A stretch of DNA of 64,000 nucleotides from Mauremys mutica. Lineage: Eukaryota > Chordata > Testudines > Geoemydidae. Below the pieces are notes generated by a model. It was not told where the DNA came from and searched no databases. It worked only from the letters and a program-made list of their open reading frames with translations. A program made the translations under genes and the position numbers. This document shows, piece after piece, positions 34,491 through 45,224 of this stretch. The DNA lies in contig NC_059075.1 of assembly GCF_020497125.1 (NCBI RefSeq), forward strand, positions 68,963,321 through 69,027,320, in the 5' to 3' direction. Positions within the stretch are counted from its first letter, which is position 1. The number at the start of each line of letters is the position of its first letter.

Positions 34491-34651
34491 GCTTAGTCTA
34501 TTGCAGTGAGCCAGCCCTCATTAGGGCCCGCAGCTGGGCTCCCTGCTGGCTGCTTTGAACCTCTGCCCCTGGCTTCTCTGCCTGAAAGCAAGGCTTAGCC
34601 AGCATTTTAGCAGGGCATTCAAGGGGTTTTACCCTGCCCTACCACACGCGG

Positions 34652-36820
34652 TTACACAAGTAACCTTCCATCCCTTCACCATTCTGTGCCGTTTGCAAGT
34701 TCCCGGCCCTTGCCTCACTCTTACAACATGTATTTTAAACTACATTTTTGCCATTACCAACAAATTTTGGTAGATAGAAGGTAAATATCGATCTCACCAT
34801 CAAGACTCCTCCACATTCCAAATATCCAGATCCAATTCTAAGCAGAGGAGGATCTGGAGTACAATCTTTAATCTTGCCAGAGTGCATTGAGCCCACTTTA
34901 TTATTTTTTAGAAAGAAAACTATTCATTTTATAAAAGAAAAGTGTGTTTTTTCTGAACAGATTTAATTGCCAAAATGTCTTAACAGAAAACAGAAATAAC
35001 CACCTTTCATTGTGATTAGGGATTTGGTACTGAATGCCTGTTGAATCAAAAGTAGCTATTTTATCTGCAGTGGGTATTTCATAATATGCAAGGATGACAC
35101 CAACAAGTAATTAACAAAATGGGATACGAAAAGCCAACATCTAACTCATCTAACTCAACATCTAACTGACTATTGTTTTTTATTACTAACAACCTGCTAT
35201 ATTAGCAGATCAAGTAAGAGAGATGCATGAACCAGAAAATGAGATCAAATGCCCTAATATTTTACCTCATACTTTTAGCAACTCTAGATCTGATTCTGAT
35301 TCAAACTGTGAACCTTGAGACACTGGCCTCCATTTCCAGAGTCCAGTCTTCTCTCAGACTAGATTCCTAGATCCAAACATCCCCCACACTTTGGAGAAAT
35401 TCAGATTTGGGAAAGATTCCATATCTGAGCTAGGCAATTTAGGCCCATCTGTAGGTCAATTACAATAGAAAAAAATGGTAGTTACATCTGTTGTTTCTCT
35501 CTCCCTTCCCGTCCCTTCCCACTATTTGGCTTTAGCAAATAACATTTCCTTTCATCTAACTAATTGCTGTACTGTTCCGTTCAGAGCCATTGAGAGTAAA
35601 TAGTATTTGAATGACCTTTCATTTTTAAGTGAGATACAGTGCACAGTATAGAGTTGAGGAAGGGGTCTCCGACATGGATACATAATTTAGAAAGAAATCC
35701 TGAAAATTAATCACACCAGCCTGAGGATGAAGAGAAAATAAAAGTGGGGAAAGAAGCTGAGCTAAGTTCTCTCTGTGTGGTTAAGACAGAAGTTGTTATG
35801 CCCAGCTGAACAAACAACTAATAGACTGAACCTGTGAACAGCAGCAGCTAAAGAGCTTACTTTAGAACATAACATATTCACTTCGCTTCCCCACGGAAAA
35901 GGCAATCACCAACTGACTTGGATCAGCATCAGGACTAGTTCAACAGAACCATTTCCTTAAATAAATACATTGCCTGCTCTCAGGCAGAGGAGGGACGAAT
36001 GGCACACAGTCCATTTGCTATTACTTTACTTTTCCCCTCTCTGTTGGAATATTTGTGTCTGGGATAACACAGACTACTAGGACATATGGTCCTGTGCCTC
36101 AGTTCTGATGAGGTTAAATTATTTTCTTAACTTGTTCTACCTCCTTTAAGAGGAATTAATTATGCAGAAGGTGAAAGTAACAATAGCAACTCTTATTTCA
36201 ATAGTATCTTTCATCCCAATGGGTCCAAAAACACTTCACCCACTGAAATACAACCACCTCTAGGGTGGAATGTGACAGTTGTTCAGCAGTTCGCAGTAAC
36301 AACACACAACAATTTAGATAGGAAGTGAGAAAGAATACTGCTGTCAGCAGTGTCTTTCCCCTACATCCCATTAGTGATATTTCAAGGTTCAGCTTCTGGG
36401 CCACTCCACTCATTCATTTGTACACTCCCATATGCGTCATGGACCTTGGGGAGCCCCAAGTCCTAGAGCCTTCCAGATAGCATAAATTTTGGGTTAGAGC
36501 GGCCCAAACTTCATTGTGTATCAGAATAATGTCAAAATGAAGTGGAGATGGGAAACAGTGCTGTACCACAAGTCAATGTGTAGTTAAATTTAAAGTAGGA
36601 AAGTGTATTGCAGAGGGCAACAGATGTCCAGCAAAATACCACTGGCAAAAGCATGATGTGCCACTTCATGGACATATATTTTCTGTTGGGAACTGCAGCT
36701 TTAACTGGTAATGGAAGTGAAAGAGGGGCACGTGGGGCAGTTATCAAATGCCCTATGCAAAGTTTCTACCACCTGAAATGCTAAACCCTAGAAATACACT
36801 TTTCTACTACCACACAGATT
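34652..36820. other. No recognised gene
   Basis: About 2.2 kb of AT-rich sequence with a short local repeat (CATCTAACTCATCTAACTCA near 35140). The piece at 36195-36240 (CTTTCATCCCAATGGGTCC...ACACTTCACC) resembles an ancient amniote SINE but is too short to call. No coding evidence. Confidence 0.45.
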
Positions 36821-36824
36821 ACTG

Positions 36825-36985
36825 AGAGTTTAGATTGCAGGCTTCTTAGAACAGGGACCTGCAATTTTTTACTGTAAAGTACTATGTACATGTATAAGCA
36901 ACCAATAATTTCATCACCTAGGATGGAGGGACTGTGACACTGCTCTATGGCCTTGGCTTTTTAATAATAAATAACAATAATAATG
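36825..36985 (+). repeat. Ancient SINE/LINE 3' tail with ATAATAA end
   Basis: The order TTAGATTGCAGGCTTCTTAG, ACAGGGACCTGCAATTTTTTA, then ACTGCTCTATGGCCTTGG and an AATAATAAATAACAATAATAATG tract is that of an old amniote retroelement 3' end (L2/L3 or CORE-SINE type). A related piece is at 38025-38130. Confidence 0.45.
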
Positions 36986-38024
36986 TATCAAAGTGAAGAC
37001 TTCTGGGAAGGACAGTACAGGGAAGCTGTACAAGGCCTGTCCCCAGGGTCTGAAGAGAAACAGCACTTTCAGGTGGCACAACTATAAACTGATTACACAC
37101 AGACTATTTTCCTTTTATACAACATAAGGTTACTGTATCGGAGCAACAAAACTGGGAGGCAGGCTGGGCTCTTTCAGAAGTCATATATAAAGCCTAAGTG
37201 GAACTCTGAATTGTATTTTGTTTTAGTAATTTTTTGGAATTCTCAACTAATGTTTGAGCATGAGCTGTTCCCTCTGCTCTTGGAACATATGATGAATTTG
37301 ATGTGGGAAGGTGGGTCTAAAGGAATTAAAGCGCTACTGCACATCCAACAGCTGTCTGTTCTCCAAACATATTAGTTATTGTAGGTTTGCACTTCCAGAT
37401 TCAAACTACCAGCTTACAATATTAACCATTAGGAAACTGTGCAGATCCACGGTGGATGTGGTGAGGCCACTGGGAGATGCTGCAGCAGGGACGCTTTCTT
37501 GATGGGACTCCTATATGATGGGATATAAGTTCTCCCCCCCCCTCCCCCCGTCAGTGAGAGCTACTCTCCCTTTGCTGCCAAGTCCCCACCTTGCTCTACT
37601 CAGGAATCAGGAGGAGAGTGGAGATGAGGATTTCTGTTTCTGCCATGATGACGCTGAGTTTGTGGCATGATGTCCAGGATCAGATGTCAGATGGACAGTT
37701 TCAGATCCAAGACTAAACAGAAAAAGAAAAGTCAAAGGCAGTTGATTTGGAAGTTGTCAGTCTAGAAATGGAAGTTAAATTCATGTTAGATGAGATCACC
37801 CAGGAACATAGTATAAAGGGTGGAGGGGAGGCAGCCAAGGAAGAGCCCTGATGGACATCAAGGGAGAAGGTGGAACCAAGAAGGGTGACAATGATGGAGT
37901 GGGTAAAAAAGTAAGAGGAGAATTATTCAAGCACTGAGTCATGAAAGACCATCAAATAGAAAGGAGAAGGATGTGACTAACAATGTCCAATGTAGCAGAT
38001 AAACTGAGGCGGCTGGAGTTTAAG
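36986..38024. other. No recognised feature
   Basis: About 1 kb with a C-rich run near 37530-37548 and no recognisable coding, RNA or transposon signature. Confidence 0.45.
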
Positions 38025-38130
38025 CTTTCCTTGGACCGTGTCTGTCTTCTGCTTGGTGTCTAAACAGCATCCAGCACAAACAGGTCCTGATCCTGACTGA
38101 GGCCTTAAGGCACAGTCATAAAACAAACAG
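38025..38130 (+). repeat. Ancient SINE/LINE 3' tail fragment
   Basis: GACCGTGTCTGTCTTCTGCTTGGTGTC, CATCCAGCACAAACAGG, TCCTGATCCTGACTGAGG followed by an A-rich end; the same tail type as 36825-36985. Diverged and without visible TSD. Confidence 0.45.
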
Positions 38131-38572
38131 TAATAACTGTGTGATATTGCTTGTGATACACTGAGAGGGATAATTTCTAAGACATACATGGGAGTTGGAT
38201 GCTTCTGTGCCTTTGAAAATCAGCCTGAGTTTGTTTAGTTAGCTTGTTTTGGTTTTCAAAGAGGGCTTTTGGGGACTGGTACAGTGTTTAAATGAAGGAA
38301 ATTGTTTTGGAAGTCATATAATTTGAAAGGGGATTATTATTATTATTTAATATAAATACTATATATGGGCCAAAAGGTATCAGTCAGGTTAAGAGTCCCA
38401 CTATGTTGCAAGTTGTACACAAACAGGAGTAGACATGGTTTCTGCCTCTATGAGTTCACAATCTAATTAAAGACAAGATGCACAAGGGAGCACAACAAAA
38501 AACTGGAGGGTAGAGGGAAAAAGGAGGATGAATTTATGCTAACATTACAAGTTCATAGACTTGGAATGTGGA

Positions 38573-38745
38573 CAAGTATCAGAGGGGTAGCCGTTTTAGT
38601 CTGGATCTGTAAAAGCAGCAAAGCAGCCGACGAAGTGGGTCTGGATCTGTAAAAGCAGCAAAGCATCCGACGAAGTGGGTATTCACCCACGAAAGCTCAT
38701 GCTCCAATACGTCTGTTAGTCTATAAGGTGCCACAGGACTCTTTT
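38573..38745 (-). mobile_element. Foldback-family retro-insertion, copy 3, with 13-bp TSD
   Basis: A 173-bp insertion flanked by CTTGGAATGTGGA (38560-38572 and 38746-38758). It begins CAAGTATCAGAGGGGTAGCC (the one-sided end seen in copy 1) and ends CCACAGGACTCTTT, within a few bases of where the short arm stops in copies 1 and 2. The arm-pair middle is reduced: the left arm passes straight into CATCCGACGAAGTGGGTATT. A 42-bp segment (GTCTGGATCTGTAAAAGCAG...GACGAAGTGG) is tandemly doubled at about 38597-38680, probably by template slippage. Confidence 0.87.
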
Positions 38746-38934
38746 CTTGGAATGTGGAGAACTTCATGGTTTTTGTCTATAGATTTTCTGCTGTGACTGA
38801 TGAGTGGATAAAATCATGACATCACGAAAGTAGTATTGGATGACTGGTCATTACACACTTTCACTGGGGACATGGGGTGACTCCCTTCAGATCATGATGG
38901 CTTTGGAGTTAAAGAGGCATATGAAACCACATAA

Positions 38935-39347
38935 CTCCACCAGAGAGGTCCTTTGGGGCCATCTGCCTGTCCCAAGTCAGGATAAAGGAGGAGGGTTGGG
39001 CGTGGGGCTAGCAACTCCACCCCGTAAAAAATCAACTTGCTACAGAAACGCCAACAATAGAGATAACAGAGACTTTTAGCCTGGAAAAAGAAGGGTCTTC
39101 AACTCGAAGACGCATGACGCTGAGTGGTGAAAGCCACAAGGAAGCCACTAAGCTGATCACCCTTCTTGCAACCAGGAGGATTACCATCAGCACATGGAAC
39201 GTGAGGACCATGTCTGATAGCAAATAAATGGGCTATACCTGGAACCAGCTAGAGCAAATGGCCCAGGATAGAGGACTCTGGAGATCTGTGGTTGGCGGCC
39301 CATACCCCGACTGGGGTGACGGGCATGAGTGAGTGAGTGAGTGAGTG
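38935..39347 (+). mobile_element. RTE-derived non-autonomous element, 14-bp TSD, (GAGT)n tail
   Basis: A 413-bp insertion flanked by the perfect 14-mer ATGAAACCACATAA (38921-38934 and 39348-39361). The first 180 bp look like an RTE 5' leader. An ATG at 39114 opens a frame that reaches RITISTWNVRTM, the N-terminal signature of the RTE apurinic endonuclease, and stops at 39225-39227. The same frame continues as TWNQLEQMAQDRGLWRSVV, the last residues of an RTE ORF, ending at TGA 39330-39332, followed by (GAGT)n. An RTE has therefore lost nearly its whole ORF but kept both ends, which suffices for mobilisation by a full-length RTE. Confidence 0.85.
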
Positions 39348-39361
39348 ATGAAACCACATAA

Positions 39362-40049
39362 TTCACACAGCACCAAGTTACATTACAAGGACTTTCAGAG
39401 AGCTACTTATCTGTATAGTACATCAACAGCATTTTGGGGGTGTAGGAAGTGTCTTCTACATCCCTCCTGCAGCCCTGAAGAACCTGCCAATTTCCTCTGA
39501 TTTACAACTCCACACTACCCCCAGTGAAGCCTCGTGCTCTCCTGAGCTTCCCCCTCACCAAAGAGGTCTATGTGGGATTCCTTTAGAACTCACACCTCAT
39601 GTTTCTGTAACAATAAGGAGTGTGTTGCAGTGACACAAAGTACTCCCTCTACTCAAATAAACTAATACACAGAGAAAAAGTTCCAAGAAGCACAGTGTCC
39701 CAAGAATTTGAGCCTTGGATTGAGATTTAAGGATACTGGATTATAGTCCGGTGTTACTAGTTAATCACTAAAAGTGCTTTCTAGAACAGAGCACCACAGG
39801 GTGGGCTTGGATTCCAACTTTGGCAGACTTAGCGTAAGTTACCAGGCTTTGAGTTATTTGTCATTTATACACAAAACAACGGCCATTCTCCAAAGTCTCA
39901 AACTCAAAAGAACACTGGGCTATCAAATACACATTACTGTCTCCACCCAACTGGGCTGACTTTTTCCTCTCTGGTCGTCTCTAACCTTTCAGCTATAACC
40001 ATTTTGTTGGCTCTCTTTTATAATCCCTCAATTGGAAAGTTTCCATAAC
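39362..40049. other. No recognised feature
   Basis: About 690 bases without coding, RNA or transposon signatures. Confidence 0.45.
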
Positions 40050-40215
40050 AGTCAAAAAAATGGGATGAAATTTTATTACAAGCCAAATAAATGGGTGACC
40101 ACTGGTTTGGCTTGCAGCACTGTTGGGAGTAATCCTGCACTGGCCGGAGGTGAGTGGGGAGGAGGATGGACTAAATGACCTAATAGGCCTTTTCCATCTC
40201 TAGTTGCTTTTATGA
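40050..40215 (+). mobile_element. CR1-type LINE 3' UTR fragment
   Basis: GGAGGATGGACTAAATGACC...CTTTTCCATCTCTAGTTGC is the characteristic end of CR1 3' UTRs (consensus-like GGACTAGATGACCT...TTCCATCTC). The terminal octamers are lost. The left limit is approximate. Confidence 0.6.
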
Positions 40216-41117
40216 TCTGTTTTCATTGTGTAGCTGATGATGCTAGTATATTCTGTATAGAAAACCACATCCACTCTTTAAATCTTCACTTTTGGAGAGC
40301 ACATGGAATTTCCCCCCATGGAATTTCTAATCATTGTTCTTTGGTTGGCATTCAAAAGGCAGTTTCTATAGGGTGCCAGGCATTGCACTGATCCCAGATG
40401 CAAACCAATGCTATTTTCATGCAATACTCCACTGTCCCAATGCAAAAAATATGCAAACTGGTAAAATATTTGTTCACACAGCTTCAGAACAAAGTTTTCA
40501 TTGTAGTAAGTAAATCACAGTTCAGCACAATGTTGCCTGTAGTAGGTTAATTTTTCTTTTATACGGTGAATAATCAGCAAGAGAGACACAGACTGATAGG
40601 TCACTCACAAATCTAGTCTAAGAACTCAGAAGCTCAAATTGCTAGAGTTTTTCTTATTTCAGATCAGAAAGCTTGTTCAGAACTCCACAGCAACAAGCTG
40701 CCACATCTAAAACACGTATCACAGCTGAAAGAATTCCTGACGGTATAGAAAACCAGTGGGTAGGGGGTTTTCAAGGTAGGGACTTTAGGGTTCCTTACAT
40801 GGATACCAGCTTTGCCACATTCTGGGCAATTTTTGCAGTGTAGTATGAAATATATTCCTGTGTTTCAGAGGAAATAGGGAAGCTGGGGGACAACATCCAT
40901 CAATTTTCCCACTATATTCCAGAATTTCTCCTGGTGCCCATGCCACTTCTGAAATGCTCTGTCAGCATGGATGAAGCCCAGAGGAATACTGTACCTCTGT
41001 TTATAGGAAAGCAAAATGTCTTGCACTGGAAGATTCTCAGGGGGAAATCTGGTGGTTTGGCTAGCTGACTAGGGGACAGTTGCTGTTTTTGGCACAAGGG
41101 AAGACACAAGAAATGGC
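40216..41117. other. No recognised feature
   Basis: About 900 bases, AT-rich, with no supported feature. Confidence 0.45.
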
Positions 41118-41267
41118 CCTAATTCAGGACAGCACTTAAACATGATTATTTTAAGCACGTATTTAAGTCTCACTGAAATAAATGGGAGCATACCCTTACA
41201 TATTTTCTTGAATGGGGAGGAATTTAAGCATGCATTTAAGTGCTTTCCAGAGTCAGGACCTTCAGAT
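41118..41267. repeat. Palindromic repeat (AGCACTTAA...TTAAGTGCT type)
   Basis: The left part has AATTCAGGACAGCACTTAAACATG and TTTAAGCACG; the right part has TTTAAGCATGCATTTAAGTGCTTTCCAGAGTCAGGA. The centre is CTCACTGAAATAAATGGGAG. Together these form an imperfect hairpin of a MITE-like family related in design to 24007-24138. Confidence 0.55.
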
Positions 41268-41504
41268 GTGTGATGAAACAAACTAATGTGATGTTTCTGC
41301 TAGAATGCATATCAGCTGTGCAAACAGTTAATGTAACTATTTAAACTTGGCTTTCCCGCTTACACAGTGCTCTTTCTTCTTCAGGTTTCTGTGTAGCTTG
41401 AAAGCTTGTCTCTTTCACCACCAGAAGTTGATCCAATAAAAGATATTACCTTATCCTCCTTGTTTCTCTACTCATTCTTGGCATAGGTGGTCTTTGTGAG
41501 GCAT

Positions 41505-41700
41505 GAACAGTCCATTAGCTATAGCACAGGACTGAGAGTCATGAGATCTGGGTTTTATTCCTGGCTGTGCCTCAGACTCACCATGTAACCATGAGCAAGT
41601 CACTTACCCGATCTCTAAAATGTGGTTAACAAATACTTATCTTACATATTGTCGTGAGGCTTACTTCATTAACATTTGTAATCCTAACCTGTTGAGACCC
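41505..41700 (+). repeat. MIR/CORE-SINE
   Basis: The order matches a MIR: ATTAGCTATAGCACAGGACTGAGAGTCA, GATCTGGGTTTTATTCCTGGC (box B-like region), TGACTTA-type CATGTAACCATGAGCAAGTCACTTA, then CTCTAAAATGTGGTTAACAA and TTGTCGTGAGGCTTA. MIRs are tRNA-derived SINEs mobilised by L2. It shows the genome is an amniote but is too old to be informative within the group. Confidence 0.75.
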
Positions 41701-41884
41701 ACCAAGAAAGGACAAAGTAAGATTTTGTATCCTCTCTGAACCTTTTCTATTTCTGATATGACCTTTATGAGATAAGGATGGTTATGTCTTTTTCTTACGA
41801 GGTTACAAAGTATATAGATGTTCAGAGACTTCATGTTGCCTTAACATAAAAATCATAAAACCAAAACGAACAAGTAAACTTTTC

Positions 41885-41985
41885 AAAACTAAAAGTGACT
41901 TAGGAGTCTAAAATGCATTGACTTAACACCAGTGGGATTTTAACTTCTAAGCCTCTTCAACACTTTTGAAAATCTGACCCAATAT
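41885..41985. repeat. Palindromic repeat (GACTTAGGAGTCTAA type)
   Basis: The left side is AGTGACTTAGGAGTCTAAAATGCATTGAC, the right side GTGGGATTTTAACTTCTAAGCC..CACTTTTGAAAATCTGACCC. The imperfect hairpin centres on ATTGACTTAACACCAGTGGG. A MITE-like relic. Confidence 0.5.
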
Positions 41986-42021
41986 GTCCAATATTTCTAA
42001 GAGTAGAAATAAAACTGAATA

Positions 42022-42209
42022 CACCTCTACCTCGATATAACACAACCCAATATAACATGAATTCAGATATAACGCGGTAAAGCAGTGCCCCGGGGGGTCA
42101 GGGCTGCGCATTCCGGTGGATCAAAGCAAGTTGGATATAACGCAGTTTCACCTATAACGCGGTAAGATTTTTTTGCTCCCAAGGACAGCGTTATATCGAG
42201 GTAGACGTG
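42022..42209. mobile_element. pogo/Tigger-like MITE with TA duplication
   Basis: A 188-bp element with 20-bp TIRs CACCTCTACCTCGATATAAC / GTTATATCGAGGTAGACGTG (one mismatch) and TA on both sides (42020-42021, 42210-42211), the Tc1/mariner-superfamily target. Internal ATATAACGCGGTAA repeats recur in both orientations. No coding capacity. Confidence 0.88.
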
Positions 42210-42686
42210 TATCTTTAAATAAGTAGCTTAAATCATTCGTCGTGCGCCTCAGCATCACCTCCCTTTTCTAGTCCTGGATTTTCCTGGATTTTTCTTGAAC
42301 AGACAGCCTCTGAACTGACATTCAGATTTACAGAGTTGCTTTACTTTTACATCTATCTCAAGACACTATAGTAGGAACAAACATGGAAACATCACTTTAC
42401 AGTTAAAAGTACCAATATTTATATATATATTTCTTAGTGGAGCTCTTCCCTGCCTAAGGAATAGGGATATTCAATTTTAGAAATAAAGGAGATTTACTAA
42501 GCAACTTTATCCTTGTAAATTAAACTCTAGTATAGGAACCAACAGTCAAATATTTGTTTTCCTATATATCAGATGTCTGACAATAATTAATAAGTAGTGA
42601 CATGGAGGTCACTAAATGCTAAATTTGAGCTTTTATTACAAATTGAGGGGGGAGTGACCTTTCCTATCATCTATGGCACAATCTTC

Positions 42687-42885
42687 CAGTAGTTCTCAAA
42701 CTTTTGTACTGGTGACATCTTTCACTTAGCAAGCCCCTGAGTGCAACTCCCCTTATAAATTAAAAACACTTTTTTATATATGGAGGCAAAGTGGGGTTTG
42801 GGGTGGAGGCTAACAGCTCACGACCCCCCATGAAATAACCTTGCAACCCCCTGAGGGGTCCCGACACCCAGTTTGAGAACCCCTG
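42687..42885. mobile_element. hAT-type MITE (CAGTAGTTCTCAAAC)
   Basis: Ends CAGTAGTTCTCAAACTTTTG and CCCAGTTTGAGAACCCCTG form TIRs of a common non-autonomous hAT group. The flanking 8-mers do not match. The interior is non-coding (CACGACCCCCCATGAAATAA, ACCCCCTGAGGGGTC). Confidence 0.75.
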
Positions 42886-43374
42886 CTCATATTCAGAATA
42901 GCCACAGGCATGTACATGTATTTGCATGTTGTTTGTTACTACTCTATTTCCATCTATTTACTGCATTTTCTTTTCCCATTCTTCTTATTTTGGCTTTAAA
43001 TTACCTAGCAAATATTTCACAGGACAACCAGATAAGGCAACTTCATTTTGCTCAGCAATGATGGCAAAATAACCCCAATGCTGCTGCTGCCTCTCTGTGC
43101 TTGCTGTTAATGGAGTACAGCTGGAATGCAGCTGGAACACAGCTGTCAGTTTTTATTTCCCAAGTCTGCAGTAAAACAACAACTACAGTTCAATCACATG
43201 ATAATTTCCTCTGAATTACAGAGTTCTAGGTTTGAGACATTACATGCAATTAAAAATTAGCCAAGACTTGAGGATGACAATAAACACAAGCTTGAAGAGT
43301 TTCGAATTTTGGTCATGTTCTGCTTATACACATCTACTAATGCAGTACACTTGTCCTGCACCAGCTATACAGAT

Positions 43375-43560
43375 TTTAGTAACAATAATATTTTGCACAT
43401 CCTTAGTGCCTCCCAGCCAAGGTCCTCAAAACACTTTGCAAACAATTAATTAAACTCAAAATATCCCTACGAATAGGTATGATTATATCTATTTTACAGA
43501 AGTGGAAATGGAGGCTCAGGGTGGCCTGATTTTGAAAGCTGCTGAAATTCAATTTCTAGC
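43375..43560 (-). repeat. MIR-like SINE, minus strand
   Basis: GTCCTCAAAACACTTTGCAAACAATTAATT, then TATATCTATTTTACAGAAGTGGAAATGGAGGCTCAGGG corresponds to the reverse of an amniote MIR/CORE-SINE 3' half (family pattern: CATTTTACAGATGGGGAAACTGAGGC). Diverged; limits approximate. Confidence 0.6.
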
Positions 43561-43794
43561 AAACTATAACACAGCTGGAAGTGTTATCCTTAATTCAAAG
43601 CTGTAGGTTTCTAAAGTAACAAGTGAATTGAAAGCAGTTTGCATCTTTCACTTCTGTCACCCAGTAAACTTGTGTTTTGCATTAAGAAAACACTATGAAG
43701 AAATTTTATTGCAAATTGGCAGCCGTGACAGTATGAAGGAGCATTCAGGAAAAACATAGAAGTTTTGCAGGTTTTAACCACTCTTTCGCTCTGA

Positions 43795-43890
43795 GGAGAT
43801 GGGCAGTTATCAACTAGGCACAGCAGGCCAAATGCAGATCTAGAGCAACCCTGTTTACTTCAACAGAGTTCACAAAGGATGAATTTGGTC
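43795..43890. repeat. Palindromic repeat relic (GGCCAAATGCAGAT...GATGAATTTGGTC)
   Basis: A weak hairpin: left AGGCCAAATGCAGATCTAG, centre TTTACTTCAACAGAGTT, right ACAAAGGATGAATTTGGTC. It shares design and centre with 53088-53185, 53868-53940 and 62660-62765. Confidence 0.4.
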
Positions 43891-44412
43891 AACCTATGTA
43901 AGTTCTTGTTATCACAGAATTTCACTAAAAGTAATGAATATTTGGTAGCCTTTTCGTCAGATCACAACAAAAAAATATTTGCTCCTACCTCAGTAGCTCA
44001 AGATCCAGACACCAGTTCACTAACTCATCATGTGATCTGAATATTTCTTCACATTCAAATAAGAATTTTGATGTATAGATTTGCTTTCCCTTTAATCATG
44101 CCCCAATTAGGACTATTCTTCACTCTTTTTGAGCTATAAAATGCTCCATACGCTAAAGATCTGACACAAAAAACACTCATTGACCTATTCTGACCATTCC
44201 TCTAATTTAAGCTGTCCCCAGATAATGACTTTCCAGAATATTCTGTCACAGACAGGCAGAGCAGAAATGAGGTAACAATGACAAACAGTATACCTATTAA
44301 TATAAAACACCACATTGCATATTAAACTGACTTTCAGAGAGGTGAATCTTCAAGATGTAATGTATCTTTAGCAAATTTAAGGTCTGAGAAGAATGAACTT
44401 CATATTTTAGGA

Positions 44413-45165
44413 CAGGGGTGGGCAAACTACAGCCCCGCGGGCTGGATCCGGCCCATCAGGGCTTTGGATCCAGCCTGCGAGATTGCCACCCCTGAGGCAG
44501 CATGGGCATGGGCCCCGCACCACTCCCAGAAGCAGCCAACACCATGTCCCTGTGGCCCCAGGGGGAAGGGGCGGACAGAGGGCTCTGCACAGGTGGGTTC
44601 CACACCCAAAGCTCCCATTGGCCGGGAACAGGAAACCGCGGCCAATGGAAGCTTCGCGGGAGTTACCCCAAGGTGAGGGCAGCACACGGAGCCCTTTGCC
44701 CCCCTCACCCAGGAGCCACAAGGATGTAGTGCCAGCTGCTTCCGGGAGCAGCGTGGCGTGGGGTGGGGTGGGGCGGGGTGGGGCCAGGGCAGGCTCGGTG
44801 CGCACCACTGCCATCCCGGAGCCACCCTAGATAAGCGGCATCAGACCGGAGCCCGCACCCTGAATCTCTCCTGCACCCCGCACCCCAACCCCCTGCCCTG
44901 AGCCCCCTGCCGCACCCTTCCTGCACCCCAAACTCCTGCCCTGAGCCCCCTGCCACACCCCAAGCCCTCCTGCATCCCAACCCCCTGCTCTGAGCCCCCT
45001 AACCGCCTGCCTTGAGCCTCCTGCCGCACCCCTCCTACACCCCAACCCCTTGCCCTAAGCCCCTTCCTGCACCCCAACCCCCTGCCCCAGCCCTACATTC
45101 ATGGCTTTCCATGCAATTTCCCCACCCAGATGTGGCCCTCAGACCAAAAGGTTTGCCCACCCCTG
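44413..45165. mobile_element. hAT element with internal minisatellite and G-quadruplex motif
   Basis: Ends CAGGGGTGGGCAAACTAC and GGTTTGCCCACCCCTG, with a perfect 8-bp duplication TTTTAGGA (44405-44412 and 45166-45173). The interior is very GC-rich: a five-tract G run at 44760-44783 and a minisatellite at about 44865-45095 with units like CACCCCAACCCCCTGCCCTG-AGCCCCCTGC. No transposase. The Gly/Arg-rich minus frames are translations of the minisatellite. A second, diverged copy is at 47030-47716. Confidence 0.93.
44760..44783 (+). other. Canonical G-quadruplex motif
   Basis: Five G4 tracts separated by single bases (GGGG-T-GGGG-T-GGGG-C-GGGG-T-GGGG) inside the hAT element. The matching position of the copy at 47030-47716 lacks it, so it arose or was lost within the family. 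Confidence 0.8.
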
Positions 45166-45224
45166 TTTTAGGAGCAGACATAAAAAAATGTTTCCGCACC
45201 ATAATAATAGTGCCTTCTCTTTAA

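Larger units (their letters stand above)
33351..34646 (-). mobile_element. Solo LTR, minus orientation, split by a hAT element
   Basis: On the minus strand it starts TGTGGTAGGGCAGGG at 34646 and ends GACCCTGTGACA at 33351. The flanks are GGCGG and CGCGG (33346-33350, 34647-34651), a 5-bp TSD with one difference. It has a TATA box (minus TATAAAAG, 33625-33632) and, about 170 bases downstream, AATAAA (33455-33460). Subtracting the nested 815-bp hAT element and its 8-bp TSD leaves about 473 bp, a normal LTR size. No internal retroviral sequence, so a solo LTR left by recombination. Confidence 0.75.

Noticed and set aside
41505..41700. Possible tRNA gene because of a box-B-like sequence
   Set aside because: The sequence continues into the MIR core and tail and cannot fold into a complete tRNA.
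44407..45077. Long overlapping Gly/Arg/Pro-rich frames on both strands
   Set aside because: They translate the minisatellite and GC-rich interior of a hAT element with exact TSDs; all frames are open because of composition.
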